Part shown: piece by piece, positions 1-10,090 of the stretch
Position numbering within the stretch: the first letter of the stretch is position 1
Layout: each line of letters opens with the position of its first letter
DNA from: Bifidobacterium breve
GTDB lineage: Bacteria; Actinomycetota; Actinomycetes; S36-B12
DNA: 35,127 nucleotides
Direction: 5' to 3'
Assembly (NCBI GenBank): GCA_945861775.1
Contig: CAMAVT010000006.1
Coordinates: 1 to 35,127 of the forward strand
Notes under the pieces: model-generated
Told to the model about the DNA's origin: nothing
The model's database searches: none
Seen by the model: the letters and a program-made list of their open reading frames with translations, nothing else
Translations under genes and position numbers: made by a program

Positions 1-23
1 GCCGGTGTGATAATCACACCGGC
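1..23 (-). terminator. Putative hairpin terminator of the glycoside hydrolase gene
   Basis: Perfect 10-bp inverted repeat GCCGGTGTGA-TAA-TCACACCGGC, 20 bp past the stop of the minus-strand ORF 44..1303; window edge hides any U-tract. Confidence 0.6.
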
Positions 24-43
24 CTTCACCATAAATAATCTTG

Positions 44-1303
44 TTACCGCTTGAGAAGTACCGGCCCATCGGTGCGTACCTTGCCGTTGGCAGGTATAGC
101 TGAGCATTTTCCATCGAGTTGGCACATTTGCTTGTACTGCTTCTTTGCCTTGAATGTCTTACTGCCAGTCTCGGAGTAAATGACTTGATTGATTCCACCT
201 TGCGCACTGAATTTGCAGGTCACTTTCCGGTTCACTTCTTTGCAACCTTGGTAGGTGGTGCCGACAATCCAATCCTGCAAGGTGTCCATGGCAACAGCGC
301 CTGCAGCACCCTGGTTGTATTGAATTCCCCATAGGTCGTTGTATGGACCCCACTGGTACATGTAGACGCGGGAGATACCCAGACGAAGTGCATCGAGATA
401 GGTGATCGCGGTCCAGTTTGCAGCTTGTGAGCCTTCGATATCCTGCTCGGGATTTTGTGGACCCGGACCACCGAGACCGTAGTTGTTTTCGGTATCCCAC
501 AGGGGCAAGTTAGGTGCACCTGCTGCTTTGAGGAAATCAATCCAAGCATTAGCGAGTATCTGGCGGTCGTTGGTGTTACCCAAGGAAGCCGGATAGGTGT
601 GCGCCGCCCAAACATCTACCGGCCATCCGAGGGCTTCAAGCTCCCGAAGGTATGCGGGGTAGAACTTCTTGAACGGTCCACCAAGGCGGGTGCCGGTACT
701 GGGCGCCACAATCGTGGCACTGGGATCGATACCTTTAATAATGTCGTAGGCGCGCTTGGTTAAATCGGCCAATTGGGCTGGGGTTCCCGTAAAAAAGGTG
801 GACAAGTTTGCTTCATTCCACGGCTGGTAAATCTTGATCTTTCCTTTATAACGGGTGGCTACGGCGCGAACCCAGTTGTCCCAATCCGCCATATTTGTTG
901 GGACGCCAGAAGCATCGGGTGCGGGAAGTGCAGTGGGGTTGCGCTGACTGGTGGCCCAAGCGGGGGTACCGGACAGAACCATGAGGATGTCAGTCATCCC
1001 ATTCTTATTGGCATTTGCCACCGAGTTGTCGAGTGCAGTCCAATTAAAAACACCTTTGGAAGTCTCAATATTGGCCCAAGCAGTTGCATTGTCCCAGAGC
1101 CTGATGGACCCGAAATTAATGTTGGGCCAGACGCCATTCTGAGCATCTTTTACGTGTAACCCGAATAAGGAGTCTTTAATAACCGTGCCTTTGAGGTTAT
1201 TGGCAGGGTTCCCAATCGGTGCCGCCTGAGCTGGCGTGGCCAGCGGGATGACAAGGGCTCCTGCAATGAGGCAAGCGAGTAGATTCCGAGTTCGTGTGCG
1301 CAT
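44..1303 (-). CDS. Secreted glycoside hydrolase (clan GH-A, GH39/cellulase-like)
   Basis: Signal peptide (MRTRTRNLLACLIAGALVIPLATPAQA); acid/base-like motif IYQPWNEAN and nucleophile-like LWDTENNYG typical of (beta/alpha)8 glycosidases. Confidence 0.7.
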   Translation of the reverse strand: MRTRTRNLLACLIAGALVIPLATPAQAAPIGNPANNLKGTVIKDSLFGLHVKDAQNGVWPNINFGSIRLWDNATAWANIETSKGVFNWTALDNSVANANKNGMTDILMVLSGTPAWATSQRNPTALPAPDASGVPTNMADWDNWVRAVATRYKGKIKIYQPWNEANLSTFFTGTPAQLADLTKRAYDIIKGIDPSATIVAPSTGTRLGGPFKKFYPAYLRELEALGWPVDVWAAHTYPASLGNTNDRQILANAWIDFLKAAGAPNLPLWDTENNYGLGGPGPQNPEQDIEGSQAANWTAITYLDALRLGISRVYMYQWGPYNDLWGIQYNQGAAGAVAMDTLQDWIVGTTYQGCKEVNRKVTCKFSAQGGINQVIYSETGSKTFKAKKQYKQMCQLDGKCSAIPANGKVRTDGPVLLKR

Positions 1304-1351
1304 GTCCCTAGTCTGTCATGCAGCCACAAAAATAGGTGGCAGGGGTGTTGG

Positions 1352-2878
1352 TTACCCCAAACGACTAAGGGCTACCACCGTTACGTCATCAGTGTGCCAA
1401 CGTGGGGATATCTCACGAATATGGGCCACAAGCCGTTCCACAATTTCAGCGGGGTTCTGCCTCACCGGCGCATCAAGGCCCCGCAGAATCCGAATAATCG
1501 CTTGGGTTTCCACGGCAGCGCTGTGTGCACCCTGTCCCTCGAGGAAACCGTCGGTTACCCCAAGGACGAGATCTCCGGGGGAGAACTGGTGAGTGCGGAC
1601 TTCCCACTCACCACCGAGGGAGGAGATGAGCGGACCGGTTGTATCCAGATTGAATAGTTCTTTGTCGTGAGTGATTCCTATGCCAGGTGGGTGACCGGCG
1701 TTGAGCCAATGCAATTCATTTGCTTCAACGTCAACCAAGATCAACAACGCGGTCACGAATGCATCATCGTTCTTCGTTGATTCGGCAGCAAGCTCAACGG
1801 CTTCGGTAAGGGTGAGGCCTCTTGAAAGTGCCGTGCGAATAATGGCGCGGACACGTAGTGCCACCACGCTAGCGCCAGGTCCGTGGCCCGAAACGTCGGC
1901 AATCATCAGGGCAACTTTGGTGTCACTGAGAGGGATGTAATCCCAGTAGTCACCGGCCAGCACACCTTCAGCGGTCGCGGCTAGTCCTGCGATTGCAACG
2001 CCCGGGCAGTGCAATGAACTATTGACCTGCATCTCACTTCTGATCGCGGCAACAAGGGGTGCGTCTTGGGATAGTCCCTTGCGGGCAGCCGATGCCTCAT
2101 CAATCTCGCTAACAACTTGACGTCGCAGTGACTCTGCATCCTTTGCCAGTGATGCCAACTCAGGTGGACCCACTGGCTCGATTGGATGAGTGTGCATTGG
2201 GTCACGCGTTGAAAGTTGCAGGTCCTTGCGAATATCCATGAGTGGGAAAATTACCCAACGTTGGAAGTAGATGAAGTAAGAAACAAATCCGGCAACGAGT
2301 AATAGCCCGCCCAAAATTAGGAGAAATCCAAGTTTCCGGGCGCTTCCTGCAAGATCGTTACTTGTTTGTGTTTGCTGAGCATCAATTTCATTTTGTAGCG
2401 CTGTTGTTGCGGCAATCATCGAATCAAACGTTGACCATGCTCTTGCCTTGTTTGTGATGCGCGCCGCCCTCGCTTGCTTTGCATCGGCCATCGCTTCCAG
2501 TGTTGGCTCGGCATCAGCACTTACCCAGGCACGCTGCGCTGAGGCGGATGACTCCACGAGGGCGGTGAGCTCGGGATAATCGGCTCCCAGGAGCTCAAAG
2601 AGATTGTCGGTCATGACATTTGCTGTCGAAATGGAACTTTGGTACCCAGCCAAAGGAGTTTCATCTCCCGTTAGTACGTAGTCGGATAGATCACCAGAGG
2701 CAGCAGTTTGACCAAGCAATAGCGAATTGGCCATCTGCTCTGCAGGAGACAGGAGGTCATTGAGTTTTGACTGTGTACTCGAAACAGACACGAACGTGGT
2801 GATCACCAAAATGATTCCAAGGAGGATTACTCCAAGACCGGTGCCTGAAGCAATCAGCGCCCGCCTACGTAAAGTCAT
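1352..2878 (-). CDS. Membrane-anchored CHASE3-like sensor with C-terminal PP2C/SpoIIE (RsbU-like) serine phosphatase
   Basis: N-terminal TM, extracytoplasmic helical domain, second TM, then GDYWDYIPLSDTKVALMIADVSGHGPGASVVALRVRAIIR and LVLGVTDGFLEGQ phosphatase motifs. Confidence 0.8.
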   Translation of the reverse strand: MTLRRRALIASGTGLGVILLGIILVITTFVSVSSTQSKLNDLLSPAEQMANSLLLGQTAASGDLSDYVLTGDETPLAGYQSSISTANVMTDNLFELLGADYPELTALVESSASAQRAWVSADAEPTLEAMADAKQARAARITNKARAWSTFDSMIAATTALQNEIDAQQTQTSNDLAGSARKLGFLLILGGLLLVAGFVSYFIYFQRWVIFPLMDIRKDLQLSTRDPMHTHPIEPVGPPELASLAKDAESLRRQVVSEIDEASAARKGLSQDAPLVAAIRSEMQVNSSLHCPGVAIAGLAATAEGVLAGDYWDYIPLSDTKVALMIADVSGHGPGASVVALRVRAIIRTALSRGLTLTEAVELAAESTKNDDAFVTALLILVDVEANELHWLNAGHPPGIGITHDKELFNLDTTGPLISSLGGEWEVRTHQFSPGDLVLGVTDGFLEGQGAHSAAVETQAIIRILRGLDAPVRQNPAEIVERLVAHIREISPRWHTDDVTVVALSRLG

Positions 2879-2946
2879 GGGGAAAGTTTACTGAACACAG
2901 TTATGCGAGGCACGGATTTCGCCGTTATGGGTCGTAGGCTTTGGGC

Positions 2947-3774
2947 ATGAGCAACCGAATCCCAAAAGCAACCTATGAAAAAGCACTCCTAAAACTCCAG
3001 GCCGAGTTGGTGACACTTCAAGAGTGGACCAAGGTCGAAGGAAAGCGAATTGTGGTGATTTTTGAGGGACGTGATGCCGCGGGTAAAGGGTCCACAATTA
3101 AAAGGTTCACTCAGTATCTCAACCCCCGTCTCGCTCAAATTGTGGCACTTCCGACTCCATCGGAACGCGAAAAAGGTCAATGGTATTTCCAAAAGTATGT
3201 GAATCATCTTCCAACGCAGGGAGAAATTCGCTTTTTTGATCGTTCCTGGTACAACCGCGCCGGGGTTGAAAAAGTCATGGGTTACTGCACACCGGACGAG
3301 TACCGCAGATTCCTTCATCAAACGCCAATATTTGAACGGATGTTGATTGAAGATGGAATTATTTTGCGCAAGTACTGGTTCAGCATCAGCGATGCAGAAC
3401 AAACCGCTCGTTTTGAATCTCGAATAAATGATCCAATGCGACGATGGAAGTTTTCATCTTCGGATTTGGAGTCAATCAAGAAATGGGAGGAGTACTCAAA
3501 AGCTAAAGATGAAATGTTTGTTCACACCGACATACCCGAGTCGCCATGGTTTGTTGTTGAAGCCGATGATAAGCGAGCAGCCAGGCTCAACTCGATTCAC
3601 CATTTCTTGAGCACAATCAACTATTCGACTCCTGAAGTGAAGAAAATTACCCTGACGAAACGGCCAGCCGCATCTGACTATGTTCGCCCACCACGGGATA
3701 CCAACCACTATGTCCCTGACTTTGCGAGCACGCTGTTGAAGAAAAAGGAAACATCCCCTAAATTGGTGCAGTGA
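2947..3774 (+). CDS. ppk2: Polyphosphate kinase 2 (PPK2 family)
   Basis: Walker A FEGRDAAGKGSTIKRF, FFDRSWYNRAGVEKVMGYC, PK/DDMRRWKFS-type motifs. Start set at ATG 2947 because of TAGGCT-N6-ATG; track TTG start is 2941. Confidence 0.9.
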   Translation: MSNRIPKATYEKALLKLQAELVTLQEWTKVEGKRIVVIFEGRDAAGKGSTIKRFTQYLNPRLAQIVALPTPSEREKGQWYFQKYVNHLPTQGEIRFFDRSWYNRAGVEKVMGYCTPDEYRRFLHQTPIFERMLIEDGIILRKYWFSISDAEQTARFESRINDPMRRWKFSSSDLESIKKWEEYSKAKDEMFVHTDIPESPWFVVEADDKRAARLNSIHHFLSTINYSTPEVKKITLTKRPAASDYVRPPRDTNHYVPDFASTLLKKKETSPKLVQ

Positions 3775-4865
3775 TAACTAATGGCCCCCGTCTTCGCCCG
3801 GACCTTGAGGCTTTGCCATCCTACAAAGCCGGTCAGCGCCCAGCGCCACGATCGGACATAACGACTTTCAAGATTTCGAGTAATGAGAGTCACTTTGCAC
3901 CACTTGCCAGCGTTCAGGACGCGATCGTTGCCGCAGCAACAGAAATAAACCGGTACCCCGACCCTTTTTCAAGTGAGCTTGTTGCAGCCATAGCCCATCA
4001 CTTTGGAGTTCCGTCCGAGCACATTGCATTGGGAACGGGAAGTGTCGCGCTGTGCGGCCAGATAATTCAGTCAGCCGCCGGACCCGGTGACGAGATCATG
4101 TACGCCTGGCGAAGTTTTGAGTCCTATCCAATTTGGACTGGGATTGCGGGAGCACAAAGTATCCAGATTCCACTTAAACCTGATGAAACCCACGACCTTG
4201 ATGCAATGTTGCAAGCGATTACCTCAGAGACCCGGGTGATATTTGTTTGTTCACCAAATAATCCAACGGGTCAGATTGTTGATCCACGTGAGCTCGAACA
4301 CTTCATAGCGGCGGTTCCGAACGAGATTGTGATTGTTCTTGATGAGGCTTATATTGAGTACGTCCCATTGGAAAAACGAAGCGACTCAATTCGCCTGTAT
4401 CGCGAGAATTCGAATGTTGTTGTCCTTCGTACTTTTTCAAAGGCATATGGCCTTGCTGGATTACGTGTTGGTTTCACCATCTCACAGGAACCGATCACTA
4501 ATGCCCTTCGTAAGACCGCTCTACCATTTGGAGTGTCTTCAATTGCGCAAGCTGCGGCTATCGCATCGATTAACGCTGAGAGTGAGTTATTCGAACGGGT
4601 TTCATGGGTCACAGAAGAACGAAACCGCGTTGCCAGCGAACTTACTGCAATGGGTTACCAATTAAATCCAAGTTACGCGAATTTCGTGTGGCTTCGACTT
4701 GGGACACATTCTGATGTATTGCATCAAGCTTTGGAGCAGTCAGGTTTATCTGTTCGACCTTTTCCAGGCGAAGGACTCCGCATCTCAATTGGTGAAACTG
4801 AGGCAAATAATCGGTTTATTGAGGTTGCTCGGCAAGTCGCAAGCGAGTCCGGCGCTCTCCGGTAA
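3771..4865 (+). CDS. hisC: Histidinol-phosphate / aromatic aminotransferase (HisC/Pat family)
   Basis: FVCSPNNPTGQIV, VLDEAYIEY, RTFSKAYGLAGLRVGF PLP-binding motifs; GTGA overlap with ppk2 stop. Confidence 0.85.
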   Translation: MITNGPRLRPDLEALPSYKAGQRPAPRSDITTFKISSNESHFAPLASVQDAIVAAATEINRYPDPFSSELVAAIAHHFGVPSEHIALGTGSVALCGQIIQSAAGPGDEIMYAWRSFESYPIWTGIAGAQSIQIPLKPDETHDLDAMLQAITSETRVIFVCSPNNPTGQIVDPRELEHFIAAVPNEIVIVLDEAYIEYVPLEKRSDSIRLYRENSNVVVLRTFSKAYGLAGLRVGFTISQEPITNALRKTALPFGVSSIAQAAAIASINAESELFERVSWVTEERNRVASELTAMGYQLNPSYANFVWLRLGTHSDVLHQALEQSGLSVRPFPGEGLRISIGETEANNRFIEVARQVASESGALR

Positions 4866-5769
4866 CGACAAGTGCGACACCACCGACCACTATTGACAAT
4901 CCAATAATTACATCGCTGGTAATAGCTTCATTGAGAATTACTAAACCAAGAATTACGGCAACCACCGGGTTGACATACGCGTAGGTTGAAACTAATGACA
5001 TGGGTGCGTTATTCAGTAACCACACAAATGCGCTGTATGCCAATGCTGAGGCTACAACAAGAAACCACCAGCCGATCCACGACTCTGTAGTGATAACGCC
5101 AAAATCCCAGCGCTCCCCGATGAGTGCTCCGACTACAACGAGGAAAACACCTGCTGTTGCTAACTCGATGACGGCTGTTGTCATGGGTTCTTTTGGTTGT
5201 TCGTAACTTGTTGACCGATAACTAAAAAATCCCCATGAGAAACTACCGAATGCAATAGCGATGGACCAAATTGCAACTTCAGCGGTACTTGCACCACTTA
5301 CCGATGTCGTTCCGCCGGGGAGCAGCATGAGAATTAGCCCGATGAGGCCGATGCCAACTCCGAGCGAAGTGAGACGGGATGGGCGATCACCCGCACGTAA
5401 GCGAAAGAAAATTATCCACAGAGGCATAACTGAAACGATGAGTGCTGCAATGCCCGACGGTACATACTGCTGTGCGAGGGTGAGAATACCGATTGATAGT
5501 CCGAGAATGGAAATTCCCATGAAAGCGGCGCCACGTGCCTGCGCCCGGGTCACATTAAAAGCGCTGGGGCCTTTAAAAAGTAGAACGATTGTTCCTAAAA
5601 CTAGGGAAGCGGTAATAAAGCGTGACCCACTTCCGAGAAGGGGCTGCATTGATTTCACCATCAATGCGATGCCGGTATAGGTGGATCCCCAAATAATCCA
5701 TAGCAAGATGAGGGGACCCATGATCGTGCGGATCGGAGCCTCGGTTACTCCTCGCACATCAGCTGCCAC
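4816..5769 (-). CDS. EamA/DMT-family transporter
   Basis: About 10 hydrophobic helices, LLWIIWGSTYTGIALMV and second EamA repeat. Start uncertain (GTG 5769 or ATG 5721). Confidence 0.8.
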   Translation of the reverse strand: MAADVRGVTEAPIRTIMGPLILLWIIWGSTYTGIALMVKSMQPLLGSGSRFITASLVLGTIVLLFKGPSAFNVTRAQARGAAFMGISILGLSIGILTLAQQYVPSGIAALIVSVMPLWIIFFRLRAGDRPSRLTSLGVGIGLIGLILMLLPGGTTSVSGASTAEVAIWSIAIAFGSFSWGFFSYRSTSYEQPKEPMTTAVIELATAGVFLVVVGALIGERWDFGVITTESWIGWWFLVVASALAYSAFVWLLNNAPMSLVSTYAYVNPVVAVILGLVILNEAITSDVIIGLSIVVGGVALVVTGERRTRLRLAEQPQ

Positions 5770-5784
5770 TGGCGAAGCATGTCA

Positions 5785-5804
5785 CTAAGGACCAAGGTCC
5801 CTCT
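5785..5804. promoter_or_regulatory. DosR/DevR-box-like palindrome upstream of cydA
   Basis: Minus-strand AGAGGGACCTTGGTCCTTAG compared with mycobacterial consensus TTSGGGACTWWAGTCCCSAA: 11/14 core positions by hand alignment; perfect GGACC-AA-GGTCC palindrome about 64 bp before cydA ATG. Confidence 0.5.
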
Positions 5805-5858
5805 TTTTGAGGTCCGAAGCCGCACATCACACCACCAATAAGAGGCAAGTATTAGACA

Positions 5859-7262
5859 ATGGATGTACTGGATCTCTCTCGGTGGCAATTTGGTATTACG
5901 ACCGTCTATCACTTCTTTTTTGTTCCCATCACATTGGGACTGGTCTGGTTTGTAGCCGCATTCCAAACAATGTGGGTTGTGACAGGTCGGGAGAAGTACC
6001 TAAAGTTGACGAAATTCTTCGGGAAGTTGTTCCTCATCAACTTCGCCTTGGGAGTAGTGACCGGAATTGTGCAGGAATTCCAATTCGGCATGAACTGGTC
6101 CGACTATTCACGATTCGTTGGTGACGTATTTGGTGCACCACTTGCCATGGAAGGTCTACTTGCGTTCTTCCTGGAGTCAACATTCCTAGGACTGTGGATC
6201 TTTGGGTGGGATCGATTACCCAAGAAGGTGCATCTTGCAACTATTTGGGCTGCCGCTGTGGGAACCATGCTCTCGGCTTACTTCATCCTTGCGGCAAATG
6301 CCTGGATGCAGCATCCGGTTGGTTTCGAAGTTGATCAAGATACGGGCAGAGCTGTACTTAATGACATTGGGGCAGTTTTGTTCCAAAATACTGCCATCAT
6401 CTCTTTCTTTCACACCATGTCGGCGAGTTTCCTCGTTGCGGGAACCGGCGTAGCAGCAGTTGGCGCTTGGTTCCTCATGAAAAACCGACAAATTGATATT
6501 TTTCGCCCAGCAATCAAAGTCGGTGCAGTGGTCACTTTGATTGCCGCGGTAGCCGTCAGCATCACGGGTGACATTGACTCCAAAATCATGGTGCAGCAGC
6601 AGCCCATGAAAATGGCGGCAGCCGAAGCACTCTATGAATCTACTACTCGCGCACCCTTCTCGGTTCTCACAGTTGGAGATGTCAGCGGAGAGAATGCCAC
6701 TCCGATTCTTGAAATTCCTGGTCTGCTCTCCTATCTTTCCACCGGGAGTTTTGACGGCACGGTTGAAGGAATTAACGAACTGCAGGCACGGTATGAAACT
6801 GAATACGGTGCAGGTAATTACGTTCCCAATGTGCCCATTACTTATTGGGGATTCCGACTCATGATTGGTCTAGGTATGTTGGGCGCCGCTTGGTCACTGT
6901 GGGCCCTGTGGCGTTATCGCGGGGGACGCAATCCGCAGAAGGGTCGCCTGTTCGCCTTTTCAACCTTGTTCGTGATGTTGGGCCCACTTTTGGGAATCAG
7001 TGCGGGCTGGATTTTCACCGAAATGGGTCGACAACCGTGGGTGGTCTTTGGCCAACAGTTAACAGCTGATGGTGTATCTCCGTCGATCACTGCGACCGAT
7101 GTGTGGATCAGCTTAATTGGATTCACATTGGTTTATGGAATTCTCGCGATCATTGAAGTGAAACTTATTCTGAAATACATCCGTGCAGGTGCACCCGAGA
7201 CAGTGGTTGAAGACCCATTTAAAGATGCCCAATCCAACGACAAACTTTATTTCGCATACTGA
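5859..7262 (+). CDS. cydA: Cytochrome bd ubiquinol/menaquinol oxidase subunit I
   Basis: MDVLDLSRWQFGITTVYHFFFVPITLGL; GMNWSDYSRFVGDVFGAPLAMEGLLAFFLESTFLGLWIFGWDR; TEMGRQPWVVFGQ. Confidence 0.97.
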   Translation: MDVLDLSRWQFGITTVYHFFFVPITLGLVWFVAAFQTMWVVTGREKYLKLTKFFGKLFLINFALGVVTGIVQEFQFGMNWSDYSRFVGDVFGAPLAMEGLLAFFLESTFLGLWIFGWDRLPKKVHLATIWAAAVGTMLSAYFILAANAWMQHPVGFEVDQDTGRAVLNDIGAVLFQNTAIISFFHTMSASFLVAGTGVAAVGAWFLMKNRQIDIFRPAIKVGAVVTLIAAVAVSITGDIDSKIMVQQQPMKMAAAEALYESTTRAPFSVLTVGDVSGENATPILEIPGLLSYLSTGSFDGTVEGINELQARYETEYGAGNYVPNVPITYWGFRLMIGLGMLGAAWSLWALWRYRGGRNPQKGRLFAFSTLFVMLGPLLGISAGWIFTEMGRQPWVVFGQQLTADGVSPSITATDVWISLIGFTLVYGILAIIEVKLILKYIRAGAPETVVEDPFKDAQSNDKLYFAY

Positions 7263-7285
7263 TTTTAACGAAAGAGGAAAAGATC

Positions 7286-8359
7286 ATGGAATTCGTTAAC
7301 GTTTGGTTCATACTCATTGCAGTGTTGTGGATTGGCTACTTTGTTCTCGACGGATTCGACCTCGGCGTTGGAATCCTGCTGCCAATTCTTGGCCGTGATG
7401 ATTTACGTCGTCGCGTGATGATCAACGCAATCGGGCCTGTATGGGATGGCAACGAAGTGTGGCTTCTTGTTGCCGGTGGAGCAACTTTTGCGGCATTCCC
7501 ATTGTGGTACGCAACAATGTTCAGCGGCTTCTATCTTGCATTCTTCGTACTTCTTCTAGCCTTGATCTTGCGGGGAGTTGCTTTTGAATACCGGTCCAAG
7601 GAAGATTCACAAAGCTGGCGCAATCGTTGGGACATCGCGATTTTCATTGGGTCAGCCCTCCCAGCGTTCCTTTTCGGCGTCGCATTTGGAAACGTGATTG
7701 GCGGTTCACCCATTGAGCCACTTCCTGGAACCGATGCTGCAAACGCTGCGAACTTCAACTATGCAGGAAATTTCTTTGACCTACTCAATCCATTCAGCAT
7801 CGCAGTGGGTCTCATGACACTGCTGATTTTCACCACGCACGGAGCCATCTTCCTAGCCCTGAAAACTTCGGGTGAAGTTCGTGAATCAGCTCGTTCATTG
7901 ATCTACAAGATTGGTCCACTCGCTGCAGTAGTTGCCGTAGTGGCGCTCCTATGGGCGCAGTCATTCTCCGAGCGAGTAGCCATCACTCTGCCCATGGTCT
8001 TGGTGGCAGCGCTCGCATGGCTTGGCGCGATCTGGCTCACCCGTGCGGGTCGTGACGGTTGGGCATTTGTGCTGAGTTCCACCACAATCCTGTTGGCTGT
8101 TGCAGCACTGTTCGTGGGGCTTTTCCCGAACGTAATGGTGAGTTCAATTGATTCCGCCTTTAATTTGACAATTGATAATGCATCAAGTGCGGGGTACACA
8201 CTGACCGTAATGACGTGGGTGGCGGTAATCATGACCCCGATTGTTGTGATCTACCAAGGTTGGACGTACTGGGTGTTCCGCAAGCGGATCAGCACCTCGA
8301 TGATCCCGGATCAACCCATGGCCGGACGCAGTGATGACCGTTTTGTTTCAACTAAGTGA
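7286..8359 (+). CDS. cydB: Cytochrome bd oxidase subunit II
   Basis: WFILIAVLWIGYFVLDGFDLGVGILLP; GPVWDGNEVWLLVAGGATFAAFP. Confidence 0.97.
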   Translation: MEFVNVWFILIAVLWIGYFVLDGFDLGVGILLPILGRDDLRRRVMINAIGPVWDGNEVWLLVAGGATFAAFPLWYATMFSGFYLAFFVLLLALILRGVAFEYRSKEDSQSWRNRWDIAIFIGSALPAFLFGVAFGNVIGGSPIEPLPGTDAANAANFNYAGNFFDLLNPFSIAVGLMTLLIFTTHGAIFLALKTSGEVRESARSLIYKIGPLAAVVAVVALLWAQSFSERVAITLPMVLVAALAWLGAIWLTRAGRDGWAFVLSSTTILLAVAALFVGLFPNVMVSSIDSAFNLTIDNASSAGYTLTVMTWVAVIMTPIVVIYQGWTYWVFRKRISTSMIPDQPMAGRSDDRFVSTK

Positions 8360-8371
8360 CACTTACACAAA

Positions 8372-10090
8372 ATGAAACCCGTTGATCCCCGGCTATTTCA
8401 TTATGCCCGGAGTACTCGGCGTTTCTTTATCATTTCTATTTTGTCTGGTTCACTAACAGCACTATTTGTCATCCTGCAAGCCTGGTTCTTGTCATCAATC
8501 CTGGTTGATGTAATTGGTAATGGGACCCCTTTAGGGAGTGTTTCCTTTGCCATCATGGCTTTGGTTCTCACCTTTGCCGCCCGAGCCATACTGATCTGGA
8601 TCTCGGACACCGTAGCGACTCGATCAGCCGGGGTTGCCAAATCGGAATTGCGTCAAGCTGCCTTGTCCACACTCATTAATCAAGGAAACGCGGGAATGAG
8701 CGCCGGGGAAATAGCTGCCTTGGCAACTCGGGGAATTGACTCACTCGACAACTATTTCTCCCGGTATCTCCCACAACTGGTGTTAGCAGTCATCGTTCCC
8801 GTTTCAATTATCGTTGTGATTTTCACCCAGGATTTGATATCTGCACTGATTGTTGTCTTCACAATCCCACTGATTCCGATATTCATGATTCTGATCGGTA
8901 TGTTCACCCAACAAAAAGTAGACAGGCAATGGCAAACCCTCAACAGGTTAAGTGGCCACTTTCTTGATTTGATCTCAGGTCTACCAACACTGAAAATATT
9001 TGGCCGAGCCCAAACACAAGTGAAGATCATTGAAAAAGTTGGATCGGAGTATCGATCCAGCACAATGGGCGTACTGCGCATTTCATTCCTTTCCTCTCTC
9101 GTTCTCGAACTTCTTGCCAGTCTCTCTGTCGCCCTCGTTGCCGTGTCCATTGGTTTGCGGCTCGCTGAAGGACAGATGGCATTTTCGATTGGTTTATTTG
9201 TTTTGATACTTGCACCCGAGGTGTATTTGCCTCTTCGCTTAATTGGGCAGCATTTCCACGCAGCCGCCGAAGGCTTGGGGGCGGCTGACAAATTGTTCGC
9301 ACTCATTGAATCAGATCAACTCGATGCAGTTAGCGGAATAGATGTCGAGAGCCATGTTCCCATTCAAATAACCAATCTGGAGGTCGCTCATTTCGGTTCA
9401 GAGAACATTGCATTAAGTTCAACCACCTTTACGGCGCAGCCAGGAACCGTGACAGCGATCGTTGGAGCGTCGGGCAGTGGAAAGACAACATTGTTGCGTG
9501 CACTGCTGGGTGTTATCCCCATTCGTGGAGGCTCAATTCAACTGGGTCAAACCCCGATCGGCGAAGTGTCTTTGGACTCTTGGCACAAGAAAATCGGCTG
9601 GTTGCCGCAGGAGCCGCACCTATTTTCAAGCGACTTAGGTGGTTCACCAACTATCCGAGGTGTTGTTGATCTAAGCGGTGAAGCGAGTGACACCAAAATC
9701 TGGGAGATTTTGGAAAGTTCACATATTGCAGCCGAAATAAGGCCGATCGGACTTGATTACGAACTGAAATCAGGAGCAGGACTTTCGGGTGGTCAGCTTC
9801 AAAGACTCGCCCTCGCTCGTGCATTGATGGGTGACCCGAGTGTCCTCATTCTTGACGAACCTACCGCTGCGGTTGATGTGGCAAGTGAAATGCTGATCGC
9901 ACAAACTTTGCGTGAGTTCGCAAACGAAAACGGCATTGTGATTCTGGTAGCGCACCGCCCAGGACTTTTGAGTATTGCCGATCAAATTGTGCGGGTCGGA
10001 AACCTTGAGTTGGTAGCTGAGATTTCAGGAGACATCGGGCTTCATAAGGACCTCAATGCAGTCGTCCCCAGCGGATCGAGGAACTGGTGA
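8372..10090 (+). CDS. cydD: Thiol reductant ABC exporter subunit CydD
   Basis: ABC TMD plus NBD: GASGSGKTTLLRALLG, LSGGQLQRLALARALMGDPSVLILDEPTAAVD; operon position after cydB. Confidence 0.93.
   Translation: MKPVDPRLFHYARSTRRFFIISILSGSLTALFVILQAWFLSSILVDVIGNGTPLGSVSFAIMALVLTFAARAILIWISDTVATRSAGVAKSELRQAALSTLINQGNAGMSAGEIAALATRGIDSLDNYFSRYLPQLVLAVIVPVSIIVVIFTQDLISALIVVFTIPLIPIFMILIGMFTQQKVDRQWQTLNRLSGHFLDLISGLPTLKIFGRAQTQVKIIEKVGSEYRSSTMGVLRISFLSSLVLELLASLSVALVAVSIGLRLAEGQMAFSIGLFVLILAPEVYLPLRLIGQHFHAAAEGLGAADKLFALIESDQLDAVSGIDVESHVPIQITNLEVAHFGSENIALSSTTFTAQPGTVTAIVGASGSGKTTLLRALLGVIPIRGGSIQLGQTPIGEVSLDSWHKKIGWLPQEPHLFSSDLGGSPTIRGVVDLSGEASDTKIWEILESSHIAAEIRPIGLDYELKSGAGLSGGQLQRLALARALMGDPSVLILDEPTAAVDVASEMLIAQTLREFANENGIVILVAHRPGLLSIADQIVRVGNLELVAEISGDIGLHKDLNAVVPSGSRNW

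Noticed and set aside
8752-9306. Long antisense ORFs opposite cydD and other genes (e.g. 8752..9306 -, 12221..12637 -, 10668..11141 -, 5261..5680 +)
   Set aside because: Shadow ORFs with Ser/Thr/Arg-rich composition opposite well-supported genes; no motifs or promoter signals.
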